A stretch of 64,000 nt of DNA from Paracoccus chinensis (GTDB taxonomy: Bacteria; Pseudomonadota; Alphaproteobacteria; Rhodobacterales; Rhodobacteraceae). The translations under genes and the position numbers were made by a program. The notes beneath the pieces are model-generated. The model was given only the letters and a program-made list of their open reading frames with translations. It did not search any database and was not told the origin of the DNA. Every line of letters begins with the position of its first letter. The first letter of the stretch is position 1. The stretch lies in the NCBI RefSeq assembly GCF_900102885.1, contig NZ_FNGE01000003.1, forward strand, positions 291,605 through 355,604, written 5' to 3'. Shown piece by piece: positions 29,279 to 39,101 of the stretch.

Positions 29279-30351
29279 CCGGCGCGGCTTTCGAAGTCGA
29301 TGCGCGGATCGACCAGCACATAGGTCAGGTCCGACAGGATGCCGACCAGCAGGCCCATCAGGCCGAAGACGTAAAGCGTGCCGAAGATCACCGGATAGTC
29401 GCGCTGCACCGCGGCCTCGAAGCCCAGTCGCCCGAGGCCGTCCAGCGAGAAGATCGTCTCGATCAGGATGCTTGATCCGAAGAAGACTCCAAGGAACAGC
29501 GACGGGAAGCCCGCGATCACGATGAGCATGGCGTTGCGGAAGACATGGCCATAGAGCACCCGCCGTTCCGCCAGCCCCTTGGCGCGGGCGGTCATCACGT
29601 ATTGCTTGTTGATCTCGTCGAGGAAGCTGTTCTTCGTCAGCAGCGTCAGCGTGGCGAAGCTGGCGATGGTCGAGGCGATCACCGGCAGGGTGATGTGCCA
29701 CAGGTAGTCCTTGACCTTGCCCCAGGCCGACAGCGTTTCCCAGTTGTCGCTGGTCAGCCCCCGCAGCGGGAAGATCTGCCAGTAGCTGCCGCCCGCGAAC
29801 AGCACCATCAGCAGGACGGCGAACAGGAAGCCGGGGATCGCATAGCCCACGATCACCGCGCTGGAGGTCCAGGTGTCGAAGGGTGTCCCGTCCCGTACCG
29901 CCTTGCGGATGCCCAGCGGAATCGAGATCAGATAGGCCAGCAGTGTGGACCACAGACCCAAGGTGATCGACACCGGCATCTTCTCGATCACCAGATCGAC
30001 CACGGAAATCGACCGGAACCAGGACTCCCCGAAATCGAAGCGCAGGTAGTCCCACAGCATGGACAGGAAGCGCTGGACGGGAGGCTTGTCGAAGCCGAAC
30101 TCGCGTTCCAGTTCCGCGATGAACTCGGGCGGAAGCCCTTGGGCACCGGCGTAACGTTCGGTGGATGCACCCTGTCCCGCGTCGCCCCCACCCGCGATGT
30201 TGCGGAAGACGTCGCCCTCGCCCTGGACGCGGGCCACGATCTGCTCGATCGGGCCGCCGGGGACGAACTGGGTCAGGGTGAAGTTGACCAGCATGATGCC
30301 GATCAGCGTGGGGATGATCAGCAGCAGCCGCCGCAGAAGATATGCGCCCAT
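29275..30351 (-). CDS. yejB: Peptide ABC transporter permease, YejB type
   Basis: 358 residues. The N-terminal helix is [33 protein letters not shown], a signature of DppB/YejB permeases. The periplasmic loop (about 60-130) mentions [19 protein letters not shown], and the EAA loop is [27 protein letters not shown] at 30351, 28 bp after yejA. Forms the channel with YejE. Confidence 0.93.
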   Translation of the reverse strand: MGAYLLRRLLLIIPTLIGIMLVNFTLTQFVPGGPIEQIVARVQGEGDVFRNIAGGGDAGQGASTERYAGAQGLPPEFIAELEREFGFDKPPVQRFLSMLWDYLRFDFGESWFRSISVVDLVIEKMPVSITLGLWSTLLAYLISIPLGIRKAVRDGTPFDTWTSSAVIVGYAIPGFLFAVLLMVLFAGGSYWQIFPLRGLTSDNWETLSAWGKVKDYLWHITLPVIASTIASFATLTLLTKNSFLDEINKQYVMTARAKGLAERRVLYGHVFRNAMLIVIAGFPSLFLGVFFGSSILIETIFSLDGLGRLGFEAAVQRDYPVIFGTLYVFGLMGLLVGILSDLTYVLVDPRIDFESRAG

Positions 30352-30379
30352 CGGATTCCCTGCCCGCGCCTGCGGCCGG

Positions 30380-32242
30380 TTAGCGGATCGCCCCGGCTTT
30401 TCTCAGCGCCTCCGCCTTATCCGCGTCATACCACCAGAAATCAAGCTCACCCAGCGCGTAGGGGGGCATCGTCCCGGGGTGGCCGAACATGTCCCAATAG
30501 GCGACGGTGTGCTTGGCCTTGAACCACTGCGGCACCCAGAAATGCATCGCCCGCAGGCTGCGGTCCAAGGCATGGACGCCCGTGGTCAGTTCCTCCTGCG
30601 TGGTGGCCGCCTCGATATGAGAGATCAGCCGGTCCACGGCCGGGTTCGCCAACCCCATGACGTTGAACACATCGTCAGTGGATTTCGAGCCGAAATACTG
30701 CTGCAGCCCCGAGCCGGGGATCGGGTCCTGCCCCAGGTTGCCCGTGATCACGTCGAAATCGTGGTTGCGGCGGCGATCCTCAAGCTGGGCGTCGTCCACC
30801 CGCTCGTTCACCGCGTCGATCCCCAGCGTCCGCAGGTTTTCCACCCACGGATTGATCACGCGGTCGAAGGTCTGCGAGTCGTTCAGGATCTGCACCCGCA
30901 GCGGCTGGCCTTGCGCGTTGCGGCGGATGCCGTCGCGGCTGCCTTCCGGGATGGTCCAGCCCGCCTCGTCCAGCAGGGCTGCGGCGCGGCGCAGATTGCC
31001 CCGGTCCATCTGCCGCTCGCCGCTGACCGGCGGCACTGCGGCTTCCTCGGTGAAGACGCCCGGCGGCAGGTCGGCGCGCAGGGGCTCCAGCAGGGCAAGC
31101 TCGGCCTCGCTGGGCATCCCCTCGGCCTTCAGGGGGCTGTTGTCCCAGAAGCTCGTGATGCGTTCGTAAAGCCCGTAAAACAGCGTCGCGTTCGACCATT
31201 CGAAGTTGAAGACCATCCCGATCGCCTGACGCACGCGGGGGTCCTGGAACTGCGGGCGGCGCAGGTTGATGGCCCAAGCCTGGCCGCTGGCGATGTTGCC
31301 GTCCTCCAATTCCTCCTTCTTCACCCATCCGTTCGTGAAGGCGGGGAAGTCGTAGCGGGTCGCCCAGTGGATCGAGGAGGCCTCGTTGCGGAAGGTATAG
31401 GCGCCCGCTTTGAAGGCCTCGAAGGCCGAATCATAGTCGCCGAAATACTCGATGCGGATGCGGTCGAAATTGTGGCGGCCGCGGTTGATCGGCAGGTCCG
31501 CGCCCCAATAGTCGGGGTTGTGCTTCCAGCTGACGGAACGGCCCATGTCGGCGCTGTCGAACATGTAGGGCCCCGAGCCGACATATGGCTTGGACGAGCT
31601 TTCCGCGATGTCGCGGTTGTTCGTCTCGAAGTCGGCCTTCGAGAAGACCGGCAGGCCGCCCACTGCCTGGATCACGTCGCGGCGCGGATAATCGGGGGTG
31701 AAGGTGAAGCGGATGCGGCGGTCGTCCAGCACCTCGGCCGAGGCCACCATCTGCGAAATCACCGCGCGAAACGAGGACAGCCCCTTGTCGCGCAGTGTTT
31801 CATAGGAAAACAGCACATCCGCCGAGGTCATCGGCGTGCCGTCGGAAAAGGTGATCCCCTCGCGCAGGGTGAAGATCGCCCAGTCGCGGCTTTCAGGATA
31901 TTCGACCGTCTCGCACAGCAGGCAGTAGGCCGCGCCGATCTCGTCCGCCGTGCCCTCCATCAGGCTTTCCAGCATGACCGTGGACAGTGCCGCGCCCCGG
32001 CCCTTGACGGTGAAGGGGTTGTAGCTGTCGAAGCCCCCCGCCGCCCATTCGCTGATTTCGCCGCCCTTCGGCGCATCGGGATTGACGTAGGGCAGATGAG
32101 GGAAGTCGGCGGGCAGCCGCAGCGCGTCAAAGGTGCCGATCCCGTGCGAGACGATGGTGGCCCCCGTCGGGGCCTGCGCCTGCGCCTGCGCAGCCCCAAG
32201 CGCCAGCACCGCCGCCCAGACCAGATTGCGTTTCGCGGCCAT
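30380..32242 (-). CDS. yejA: Periplasmic peptide-binding protein, YejA type
   Basis: 620 residues with a signal peptide cleaved after AQAQA (about residue 23). Family 5 solute-binding protein with [41 protein letters not shown] and [21 protein letters not shown]. YejABEF imports oligopeptides; in enterobacteria it takes up microcin C, and in Brucella it helps survive antimicrobial peptides (known from literature). ATG at 32242. First gene of the yejABEF operon; the glycosyltransferase gene follows it. Confidence 0.93.
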   Translation of the reverse strand: MAAKRNLVWAAVLALGAAQAQAQAPTGATIVSHGIGTFDALRLPADFPHLPYVNPDAPKGGEISEWAAGGFDSYNPFTVKGRGAALSTVMLESLMEGTADEIGAAYCLLCETVEYPESRDWAIFTLREGITFSDGTPMTSADVLFSYETLRDKGLSSFRAVISQMVASAEVLDDRRIRFTFTPDYPRRDVIQAVGGLPVFSKADFETNNRDIAESSSKPYVGSGPYMFDSADMGRSVSWKHNPDYWGADLPINRGRHNFDRIRIEYFGDYDSAFEAFKAGAYTFRNEASSIHWATRYDFPAFTNGWVKKEELEDGNIASGQAWAINLRRPQFQDPRVRQAIGMVFNFEWSNATLFYGLYERITSFWDNSPLKAEGMPSEAELALLEPLRADLPPGVFTEEAAVPPVSGERQMDRGNLRRAAALLDEAGWTIPEGSRDGIRRNAQGQPLRVQILNDSQTFDRVINPWVENLRTLGIDAVNERVDDAQLEDRRRNHDFDVITGNLGQDPIPGSGLQQYFGSKSTDDVFNVMGLANPAVDRLISHIEAATTQEELTTGVHALDRSLRAMHFWVPQWFKAKHTVAYWDMFGHPGTMPPYALGELDFWWYDADKAEALRKAGAIR

Positions 32243-32368
32243 GCCTCGCCCCCTTCCGCTGAAGCCGCTTCCGGGACGCGGAGCGGCGATGGCCCGACGC
32301 TAAGACAGGGCGCGCGCGGCCCGCAAGCGGGCTGTCAGCTTTGTGACAGCGCCCGCCCGGCGCGCATG

Positions 32369-32394
32369 AAAAAGGCGCGGGTCCCGCCCGCGCC
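32369..32394 (-). terminator. Rho-independent terminator of cycM
   Basis: On the minus strand an 8-bp stem GGCGCGGG / CCCGCGCC (32394-32387 with 32381-32374) with loop CGGGA is followed by TTTTTC. It lies about 30 bp downstream of the cycM stop codon. Confidence 0.85.
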
Positions 32395-32423
32395 CTGGTA
32401 TCCGTGCCTTGTGGGCCGTTGGA

Positions 32424-32957
32424 TCAGTTCGTGGTCTGCAGATAGGCCACCAGGTTCGCACGCTCTTCCGCGCTCTTGATGCCGGCAAAGGCCATCTTGG
32501 TGCCGGGGACATGCGCCTTCGGGTTGGTGATGAAGGCGTTCAACTCCTCGGGCGTCCAGGCGCCTTCGTGGGCGGCCATGGCGTCCGAATAGTTGTAGCC
32601 CTCGGCCGCGGCCACGTCGCGGCCCACGACGCCGTTCAGGTGCGGACCCACGGCGTCTGCACCGTCCAGCTTGTGGCACGACTTGCACTTGCCGAAGGAC
32701 TTTTCCCCCGCCGCGGCATCGGCCGAGGCCAGCAGCGTGGCGAAGTCGGGGCCTTCCTCGACCACCTCTTCCGCGGCGGCATCGTCACCGCCCTCGACCG
32801 GGATGCGATAAGCCTGCGGAATTTCCTCGCCCTCGGCCACATGGCCCGAGAAGCCGACGTGATACAGCGATGACGCGAACCAGGAAACCAGCATCAGGAA
32901 CAGCAGCGAGCCGATCAGCGCGGCGGCCGCTTTGGTCACTGTCATCGTGTTGAACAT
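32424..32957 (-). CDS. cycM: Membrane-anchored cytochrome c552, CycM type
   Basis: 177 residues. An uncleaved N-terminal helix (about 8-30) anchors it to the membrane. An acidic hinge (about 41-70) follows, then a class I cytochrome c domain with heme site C91-K-S-C94-H95 and axial Met155 (PGTKMAF). Length and layout match Paracoccus cytochrome c552 (about 176 residues), which carries electrons from the bc1 complex to aa3 oxidase (family knowledge). ATG at 32957 follows AAGGAAATACGCC. It has its own promoter and terminator, so it is a single-gene unit. Confidence 0.92.
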   Translation of the reverse strand: MFNTMTVTKAAAALIGSLLFLMLVSWFASSLYHVGFSGHVAEGEEIPQAYRIPVEGGDDAAAEEVVEEGPDFATLLASADAAAGEKSFGKCKSCHKLDGADAVGPHLNGVVGRDVAAAEGYNYSDAMAAHEGAWTPEELNAFITNPKAHVPGTKMAFAGIKSAEERANLVAYLQTTN

Positions 32958-32996
32958 GGCGTATTTCCTTGCGGTCGCAGCTTTGATCTGCGCGCT

Positions 32997-33025
32997 ATCT
33001 ATCCGCTTTCACTTTGCCGGTTCAA
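32997..33025 (-). promoter_or_regulatory. Sigma-70-like promoter of cycM
   Basis: On the minus strand TTGAAC (33025-33020), a 17-bp spacer and ATAGAT (33002-32997) lie about 40 bp upstream of the cycM ATG. Spacing is ideal. A TATAGT on the plus strand (33028-33033) could belong to the divergent pheA gene, but it lacks a clear -35. Confidence 0.6.
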
Positions 33026-33139
33026 GGTATAGTTCGGCCCCGTCCGCCGATTGCCGGGACGGCATTCCACCATCCTGCCGTAGGCGGCCCCATCCCGCAA
33101 CGCGCCCGTCGCGGCGCCCTTTCCGCCCCAGGTGCCCCG

Positions 33140-34048
33140 ATGACCGACCTTTCCCCTTCCGTCGCTCCCACCCCCGGAACGGCTGTCAGCGGGAAGATCG
33201 CCTTCCAGGGAGAACCCGGCGCCTATTCCCACGAGGCCTGCCGCCGTGCCCGCCCGGGGATGGAGGCCATGCCCTGCGCCACCTTCGAGGACACGGTCGA
33301 GGCCTGCCGGTCCGGCGCGGCCGACCTTGCCATGCTGCCGGTCGAGAACTCGACCTACGGCCGCGTCGCCGACATCCACCACCTGCTGCCCGAATCCGGC
33401 CTGCACATCGTGGATGAAACCTTCGTGCGTGTGCATATCAGCCTGCTGGGCGTGCGCGGTGCCCGGCTAGAGGACATCACCGAGGCAATGAGCCACACGG
33501 TCCTTCTGGGCCAGTGCCGCAACTTCCTGCGCCGCCACAACATCCGCACCATCACCGGGCCCGACACCGCGGGCAGTGCCCTGATGGTGGCCCAGGCGGG
33601 CGAGCGGCAGCGCGCCGCGCTGGCCAGCCCTCTTGCCGGCGAGATCTACGGGCTGGACAGCCTGGCCGAGCAGATCGAGGACCGGCAGAACAACACCACG
33701 CGCTTCCTGATCATGGCGCGCGAGCCCGACTATGCCCGCCGCCCGAACCGCGACGGGCACGGCAAGATGCTGACCAGCTTTGTCTTCCGCGTCCGCAACA
33801 TCCCGGCCGCGCTTTACAAGGCGATGGGCGGCTTCGCGACGAACGGCGTCAACATGACCAAGCTGGAAAGCTACATGGTGGACGGCAATTTCACCGCGAC
33901 CCAGTTCTATGCCGACATCGAGGGCCACCCCGAGGACCCGGCCGTCGCCCGCGCCTTGGATGAGCTGCGCTATTTCACCTCGGTCCTGACGATCCTGGGG
34001 GTCTATCCGGCCGACCCGCTGCGGGCCGAACAAAGGGCGGGCCGCTAA
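33140..34048 (+). CDS. pheA: Prephenate dehydratase
   Basis: 302 residues. The catalytic domain starts KIAFQGEPGAYSHEACRRA, and the family motif TTRFLIMAR contains the key threonine pair after NN. A C-terminal ACT domain (TSFVFRVRNIPAALYKAMGGFATNGVNMTKLESYM) senses phenylalanine. It converts prephenate to phenylpyruvate. There is no chorismate mutase fusion, as is usual in alphaproteobacteria. The ATG at 33140 was chosen because the frame further upstream lacks family sequence. Divergent from cycM. Confidence 0.93.
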   Translation: MTDLSPSVAPTPGTAVSGKIAFQGEPGAYSHEACRRARPGMEAMPCATFEDTVEACRSGAADLAMLPVENSTYGRVADIHHLLPESGLHIVDETFVRVHISLLGVRGARLEDITEAMSHTVLLGQCRNFLRRHNIRTITGPDTAGSALMVAQAGERQRAALASPLAGEIYGLDSLAEQIEDRQNNTTRFLIMAREPDYARRPNRDGHGKMLTSFVFRVRNIPAALYKAMGGFATNGVNMTKLESYMVDGNFTATQFYADIEGHPEDPAVARALDELRYFTSVLTILGVYPADPLRAEQRAGR

Positions 34049-34060
34049 GGCACGCCGCTT

Positions 34061-34519
34061 TCAGGCGCGGCGGCTGGTCAGGTCGCCGAAGAACTTGCTG
34101 ACACGCTCGGCGAACTTGCGGTCAAGCTGCGCCTTGCCCAGCTTGGCCGTCTGCAGCATCAGCCGCGCCCGCATGTTGCGCGGCTTGACCTCGACCTCGA
34201 ACATCAGGCGCGACTTGCTGCGGGTCAGCGCGATCACTGTCATCTCGATGCTGACGTCCAGCGGCTCGGACCGTCCGAGAATCATGATCTTCTCGGGGCG
34301 GTCGAACTGCGTGACGTCCAGGCGCAGTTCGCGCCGCTTGCCGCGCAGGTCGAAGGCCATGTCCCAGGCCATTCCGGCACCCGGCTCATGCGCGGGGTCC
34401 ACGCGCCGGACAGCCGCACCGCGCCGGACGAGCATGCGCTCCATCCTGGCAAAATCACTGATCGCGTCGAAAAGCTGATCCGCCGAAAGTCCGGTATCCT
34501 GGCGCAGTGAAAACTTCAT
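34061..34519 (-). CDS. SRPBCC-fold protein
   Basis: 152 residues beginning MKFSLRQDTGLSADQLFDAISDFARMERML, typical of START/SRPBCC lipid- or ligand-binding folds. Strands alternate through AWDMAFDLRGKRRELRLDV, and a long C-terminal helix closes the cavity. No catalytic residues are recognised. ATG at 34519; the longer frame adds an unlikely 21-residue basic leader. Convergent with pheA, 12 bp apart. Ligand unknown. Confidence 0.75.
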   Translation of the reverse strand: MKFSLRQDTGLSADQLFDAISDFARMERMLVRRGAAVRRVDPAHEPGAGMAWDMAFDLRGKRRELRLDVTQFDRPEKIMILGRSEPLDVSIEMTVIALTRSKSRLMFEVEVKPRNMRARLMLQTAKLGKAQLDRKFAERVSKFFGDLTSRRA

Positions 34520-34653
34520 TTTGCGTCCATCACGAGCCTTGAAAATCCGGCGCGTCTTATCCGGCGACAAGAAATGTTACAAGGCAACCCCTGATTGTCC
34601 TGCAGCAATTCTGCGGGCTTGCATTGTCGCGCGCCCTGCCCTATCTGTCCAGT

Positions 34654-34750
34654 CGAGAGGTTGGCGCGGGCAGGCGCCTCGCCAACCCGGTCAGGTCCGG
34701 AAGGAAGCAGCCGTAACGAGCCCCGCTTGGGTCGTTGTCCAGCCTCTCAC
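34654..34750 (+). ncRNA. ffs: Signal recognition particle RNA (small bacterial 4.5S type)
   Basis: The invariant domain IV core is present: GTCAGGTCCGGAAGGAAGC then AGCCGTAACG (about 34690-34720). The ends pair as expected for the single long hairpin: GAGAGGTTGG (34655-34664) with CCAGCCTCTC (34739-34748). Length is about 97 nt. Ends are estimated from pairing. It binds Ffh and targets ribosomes to the membrane. It is divergent from the SRPBCC gene at 34061. Confidence 0.93.
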
Positions 34751-34760
34751 CCCTTTCCCC

Positions 34761-35138
34761 TCAGCAATCCAGCGCGACGTTCACGGGGTTCGGGACCAGT
34801 TCCAGCATCGCGCCGCTGCCGGAATCGACCGCGGCCCCGATCAGGCCACCGACCAGAACGTTGCCGGCCATGGCCGCGCCGCCTCCGCTGGAAACGCGGT
34901 TCGTCACCCGGATCTGCTGGGGCTTGCAACGCTCCTTCTGCACAAGGACGTTCAGCTCGGACTTGCGCGGCACCTTGAAGGTGCAGGGCGTGGCGTTGCA
35001 GGTCTGCCCGTCGCTCATCTTGACCTGCGCCCCGCCGGGCGTCGAATTGACGACCAGCGCGTCGTTCGTTCCGCGCGTGATGGTGGCACATCCCGCCGTC
35101 AGTCCCACCAGCCCGATCATCATCAGTTTGGAAAGCAT
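34761..35138 (-). CDS. Small outer-membrane-type lipoprotein
   Basis: 125 residues. A lipoprotein signal peptide ends in LTAGC (lipobox), so lipidation is expected at that Cys. Next comes ATITRGTNDALVVNSTPGGAQVKMSDGQTC, a PEGA-like beta segment, and a glycine-rich hydrophobic stretch (MAGNVLVGGLIGAAVDSGSG). Four further cysteines could form disulfides. ATG at 35138 is preceded by AGGAAGATGCG. No function known; it resembles translation-stop-associated lipoproteins of alphaproteobacteria only in form. Confidence 0.75.
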   Translation of the reverse strand: MLSKLMMIGLVGLTAGCATITRGTNDALVVNSTPGGAQVKMSDGQTCNATPCTFKVPRKSELNVLVQKERCKPQQIRVTNRVSSGGGAAMAGNVLVGGLIGAAVDSGSGAMLELVPNPVNVALDC

Positions 35139-35216
35139 CGCATCTTCCTGTCGCTTCCGTGACCGGGATACAGGGAAGGTGCTTAACATCGGATTTCGGC
35201 GGGAAAGCCGGATAAT

Positions 35217-36143
35217 TCAAATGCCTTCCATTGCGGCGTCCCGCACCCACCGTGCCAGCAGCCATCCGGCGATCGATCCCGGGCGCGGCGCTCGCAGGGT
35301 TGGGTGCGTGGCCTCCATGATGCGCGCCAGTTCCTCGCGGCTGACCCAGCGGGCATCCTCCAGCTCATTGGGATCGAGCGTGATCTCGTCGCTTTCCGCC
35401 TCGCCCACCATGCCCAGCATCAGAGAGGCGGGGAACGGCCAGGGCTGGCTGGTGGCATAGCGCACGGCGCCGACGCGGATGCCGGTTTCCTCCAGCACCT
35501 CGCGGCGGACGGCTGCCTCGATGGTCTCGCCGGGCTCGATGAAGCCGGCGAGGCAGGAATACATCCCCTCGGGCCAGCCGGGGGATCGGCCGATCAGCGC
35601 GCGCTCGCCCCGCGTGACCAGCATGATGACGACCGGGTCCGTGCGCGGGAAATGCGCGGTCCCGCAGGCCGGGCAGACCCGCTGCCAGCCGGATTGGCGC
35701 GGCTGCGAGGGTTGCCCGCAGGCCGCGCAGAAGCGGTGGCTGTTGTGCCAGCCGGTCAGCGCGCGGGCAGTCGCGGCCAACTCGGCGTCCAGCGGAGAAA
35801 GACGTGACATGACGCCCCGCAACTCGACGAAGCGGGCACCTTCGATCTCGGGATGAACCTGCTCGGTCGGGTCGAAGAACATCTGCGTCTCGGGCAGCGA
35901 GGGCGGTGTCCAAGCGGAAATGTCGCGCGCCGCGACTGCCTGCGTGCCGTCGAAGCCCAGCAGCACCGGCTCGCCTCCCTCGGCCAGAGCCGGATGGCCG
36001 GGGGCGAGACGCACCAGCCGCTCGCCCTCGATGCAGACCTTGCCGCGCCAGACCGGCAGCACCAGCGCGTCCTTCTGCCAGTCGTCCCCGCCGCGCCGGT
36101 CCGCCGCGCGGTCCAGCCCGCCGCCCGAAAATGCCAGATCCAT
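35217..36143 (-). CDS. nudC: NAD(+) diphosphatase / NADH pyrophosphatase NudC
   Basis: 308 residues. A zinc ribbon (CAACG...CPACG) precedes the Nudix box GFIEPGETIEAAVRREVLEETGI (in part) and the NudC-specific SQPWPFP motif. It hydrolyses NADH to NMNH and AMP and can remove NAD caps from RNA (family knowledge). ATG at 36143; the open frame upstream is not family-like. It stands alone on the minus strand, divergent from dnaX, with an interspersed repeat in the gap. Confidence 0.92.
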   Translation of the reverse strand: MDLAFSGGGLDRAADRRGGDDWQKDALVLPVWRGKVCIEGERLVRLAPGHPALAEGGEPVLLGFDGTQAVAARDISAWTPPSLPETQMFFDPTEQVHPEIEGARFVELRGVMSRLSPLDAELAATARALTGWHNSHRFCAACGQPSQPRQSGWQRVCPACGTAHFPRTDPVVIMLVTRGERALIGRSPGWPEGMYSCLAGFIEPGETIEAAVRREVLEETGIRVGAVRYATSQPWPFPASLMLGMVGEAESDEITLDPNELEDARWVSREELARIMEATHPTLRAPRPGSIAGWLLARWVRDAAMEGI

Positions 36144-36195
36144 CCCTGCCCCCGTCTTTCCGCGCCACCCTGACGCCAAGGCAGGGCAAAGCCAA

Positions 36196-36226
36196 CATCT
36201 TCTGTCCCCAAAATATCCCCGCCGGA
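36196..36226 (-). repeat. Interspersed GGGATATTT repeat, copy 1 (reverse orientation)
   Basis: On the minus strand CCGGCGGGGATATTTTGG then GGACAGAAGATG. It shares the GGGATATTT core and the AGAAGA-type tail with copies at 42297, 49841 and 59468. It lies in the nudC-dnaX gap. Confidence 0.5.
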
Positions 36227-36314
36227 GGCACGCCCGGCCTTGGGCCGGGTGTTCTTGCAACCGTTGCCCTCGCCCGCCGCGCCGCCTACATTCCCCCGGT
36301 CAGACGAGGACCGA

Positions 36315-38093
36315 ATGCCCGACACCCCCGCCTACCAGGTGCTCGCCCGGAAATACCGGCCGGAAACCTTCGCCGACCTGGTCGGCCAGGACGCCATGGT
36401 CCGCACGCTGCAGAACGCCTTTGCGGCGGACCGCATCGCGCAGGCCTTCATCATGACCGGCATACGGGGCACCGGGAAGACGACCACCGCGCGGATCATC
36501 GCCAAGGGCATGAACTGCATCGGCCCGGACGGCACCGGCGGGCCCACGACCAACCCCTGCGGTGTCTGCGAGCATTGCGTGGCCATCGCGGAAGGGCGCC
36601 ACGTGGACGTGCTTGAAATGGACGCCGCTTCGCGCACGGGCGTCAACGACATCCGCGAGATCATTGAATCCGTTCACTATCGGGCGGCCTCGGCGCGCTA
36701 CAAGATCTACATCATCGACGAGGTGCACATGCTCAGCACCTCGGCCTTCAACGCGCTTCTGAAGACGCTCGAGGAACCTCCGCCGCACGTGAAGTTCATC
36801 TTCGCGACCACTGAAATCAGGAAGGTTCCCGTCACCGTCCTGTCGCGCTGCCAACGCTTCGACCTGCGTCGGATCGAGCCCGAGGTGATGATCGCCCTTC
36901 TCCGCAAGATCGCCAATGCGGAAGGCGCGCAGATCACCGACGACGCGCTGGCGCTGATCACCCGCGCGGCCGAAGGCTCGGCCCGCGACGCGACCTCGCT
37001 TCTGGATCAGGCGATCAGCCACGGCGCGGGGGAGACCACCGCCCCACAGGTACGCGCCATGCTGGGGCTGGCGGACCGCGGCCGGGTGCTCGACCTCTTC
37101 GACATGATCCTGCGGGGTGCGGCGGCCGAGGCACTGGCCGAGTTGCAGTCGCAATATGCCGAGGGCGCGGACCCGCTGGCGGTGCTGAGGGACCTCGCCG
37201 AGATCACCCACTGGGTCAGCCTCGTGAAGATCACGCCCGATGCCGCCGAGGACCCCACCATCGGCCCCGACGAGCGCACCCGCGGCCGCGAGATGGCCGA
37301 GCGCATCCCCATGCGCGCGCTCACCCGCCTGTGGCAGATGCTGCTGAAGGCGCTGGAGGAGGTCTCGGCAGCCCCGAACGCCATGATGGCGGCGGAAATG
37401 GCGATCATCCGCCTGACCCACGTGGCCGACCTGCCCGACCCCGAGGCGCTGATCCGCCGCGTTCAGGCGGGACAGGCTGCGGGCGAACTCGCGCGCCCTG
37501 CCATGCAGGCGCAGCGCGCGCCCACCCATGCCGCGCCCAGCCACCAGATGTCCGCGCCGCGCCCGGCCCGTATGGCGGCGGGCGGCGCCATCGCGCTGGC
37601 ACCCGAGCCTCAGATCGCGGCGGACGCCTTGGCGGCCTATCCCGACTTCACCTCGGTCGTGGACCTCATCCGGCGGATGCGGGACATGATCCTGCTGACG
37701 CAGGTCGAGGATCACATCCGCCTTGTCCGCTATGCCCCCGGCCGGATCGAGTTCCAGCCGACGCCCGACGCCCCGCGCGACCTCGCCCAGCGTTTGGGCG
37801 AACGCCTGCGCGGCTGGACCGGCGGCGCCCGCTGGGCGGTTTCCATCGTGGACCAGGGCGGCGGCCCGACGATCAGCGAGCAGAAGGCGGCCATCCGCGC
37901 CGCCGCCGAGGCCGAGGCGATGAAGAACCCCGTGATCGCCGCGATCTTCGCGGCTGCCCCCGGCGCGCGGTTCAAGGCGATCCGCGACGAGACGCCGCCG
38001 CCGGTGGACGATGAAACGGAAGACCTGCACGGCACCTCGCAGGGCGCGGTCGCGGCGGTCGAGGAATGGGATCCCTTCGAGGACGAGGAGTAA
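36315..38093 (+). CDS. dnaX: DNA polymerase III subunit gamma/tau
   Basis: 592 residues. The clamp-loader ATPase has Walker A GIRGTGKT, a zinc module (CGVCEHC region) and DEVHML as Walker B. The DnaX body follows, with an Ala/Pro-rich linker (about 395-450) and a C-terminal tau domain (TSVVDLIRRMRDMILLTQVEDHIRLV). ATG at 36315 (MPDTPAYQVLARKYRPETF), the canonical start. No slippery A-run for a programmed gamma frameshift was seen. Start of the dnaX-ybaB-recR operon. Confidence 0.95.
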   Translation: MPDTPAYQVLARKYRPETFADLVGQDAMVRTLQNAFAADRIAQAFIMTGIRGTGKTTTARIIAKGMNCIGPDGTGGPTTNPCGVCEHCVAIAEGRHVDVLEMDAASRTGVNDIREIIESVHYRAASARYKIYIIDEVHMLSTSAFNALLKTLEEPPPHVKFIFATTEIRKVPVTVLSRCQRFDLRRIEPEVMIALLRKIANAEGAQITDDALALITRAAEGSARDATSLLDQAISHGAGETTAPQVRAMLGLADRGRVLDLFDMILRGAAAEALAELQSQYAEGADPLAVLRDLAEITHWVSLVKITPDAAEDPTIGPDERTRGREMAERIPMRALTRLWQMLLKALEEVSAAPNAMMAAEMAIIRLTHVADLPDPEALIRRVQAGQAAGELARPAMQAQRAPTHAAPSHQMSAPRPARMAAGGAIALAPEPQIAADALAAYPDFTSVVDLIRRMRDMILLTQVEDHIRLVRYAPGRIEFQPTPDAPRDLAQRLGERLRGWTGGARWAVSIVDQGGGPTISEQKAAIRAAAEAEAMKNPVIAAIFAAAPGARFKAIRDETPPPVDDETEDLHGTSQGAVAAVEEWDPFEDEE

Positions 38094-38097
38094 GACG

Positions 38098-38442
38098 ATG
38101 AAGAACCCCTTCGGAGGGATCGGCGACCTAGGCAAGATGATGGCGGCCGCCCGTGACATGCAGGGCAAGGTCGAGGAGTTCCAGAAGACGCTGGAAACCC
38201 TGACCGTGACTGGCGAGGCCGGCGCGGGACTGGTCCGCGCCACCGCCAATGCCAAGGGCGAGCTGAAGGGGCTGGAGATCGACCCCTCGATCTTCGTGCC
38301 ATCCGAGAAGCAGGTGGTCGAGGACCTGATCCTGGCTGCCATCAAGGACGCGCAGGAAAAGGCCGTGGCACGGGCGCAATCCGAGGGTCAGCGACTTGCG
38401 GGCGACATGGGCCTGCCGCCGGGCATGAAGCTGCCCTTCTGA
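38098..38442 (+). CDS. ybaB: YbaB/EbfC nucleoid-associated protein
   Basis: 114 residues, helix-sheet-helix: [33 protein letters not shown], then [14 protein letters not shown] and a C-terminal helix. The family binds DNA as dimers and is encoded between dnaX and recR in most bacteria. ATG at 38098, four bases after the dnaX stop and preceded by GAGGAG. Confidence 0.95.
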   Translation: MKNPFGGIGDLGKMMAAARDMQGKVEEFQKTLETLTVTGEAGAGLVRATANAKGELKGLEIDPSIFVPSEKQVVEDLILAAIKDAQEKAVARAQSEGQRLAGDMGLPPGMKLPF

Positions 38443-38443
38443 C

Positions 38444-39043
38444 GTGACCGAGGGCAGCGACGACATCCAGACGCTGATCGCCCAGATCGCGCGGCTGCCG
38501 GGACTTGGGCCAAGGTCCGCCCGCCGCGTCGTGCTGGCGCTGGTCCGGCGGCGCACGGGCCAGATGGCGCAACTGGCGCAACTGATGGCGACCGTTGCGG
38601 AACGGTCCCGCGAATGCACCCGCTGCGGTAACATCGGCGAATCCGACCTTTGCCCCATCTGCGCCGATCCCAAGCGCGCGAATGGCGAGTTGTGCGTGGT
38701 CGAGGACGTGGCCGACCTCTGGGCGCTGGAACGCGGCCGGGCCTTCCGGGGCCGCTATCACGTCCTCGGCGGCACCTTGTCGGCGTTAGACGAGATCGGG
38801 CCGGACCAGCTCGGCATCCCCCGCCTGATCGGGCGCGTGGGAGAGGAAGGCATCTCCGAGGTGATCCTCGCGCTGAACGCCACGGTGGAGGGCCAGACCA
38901 CGGCCCATTACATCGCCGAGGCGCTGGAAGGCACCGGCGTCACCGTCACCGGCCTGGCGCAGGGCGTGCCCATCGGGGGCGAACTCGACTATCTCGACGA
39001 CGGCACCATCAGCGCTGCGCTCCGTGCAAGACGGCGCCTGTAG
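38444..39043 (+). CDS. recR: Recombination mediator RecR
   Basis: 199 residues. A helix-hairpin-helix ([15 protein letters not shown]), a C4 zinc finger ([16 protein letters not shown]), a Toprim domain ([15 protein letters not shown]) and a Walker-B-like C-terminus. With RecF/O it loads RecA at gaps. The start is GTG at 38444, one base after the ybaB stop, which is the only start that keeps the family N-terminus. A hairpin repeat follows the stop directly. Confidence 0.95.
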   Translation: MTEGSDDIQTLIAQIARLPGLGPRSARRVVLALVRRRTGQMAQLAQLMATVAERSRECTRCGNIGESDLCPICADPKRANGELCVVEDVADLWALERGRAFRGRYHVLGGTLSALDEIGPDQLGIPRLIGRVGEEGISEVILALNATVEGQTTAHYIAEALEGTGVTVTGLAQGVPIGGELDYLDDGTISAALRARRRL

Positions 39044-39064
39044 GGTGCGTGCTCTGCACGCACC
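39044..39064. repeat. Interspersed hairpin repeat, copy 2, at the recR 3' end
   Basis: GGTGCGTGC (39044-39052), loop TCT, GCACGCACC (39056-39064). The arms are identical to the copy at 12370-12390 behind lysK, and the element starts on the base after the recR stop (39041-39043). A role as terminator or 3'-end protector fits both sites (inference). Confidence 0.65.
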
Positions 39065-39101
39065 TTGCCCCTACGGGCGTTCCATGTCAGCGGAGGACAG
39101 A

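Noticed and set aside
36315..38093. Programmed frameshift producing a short DnaX (gamma)
   Set aside because: No A-run slippery site with SD and stem was found in the coding region.
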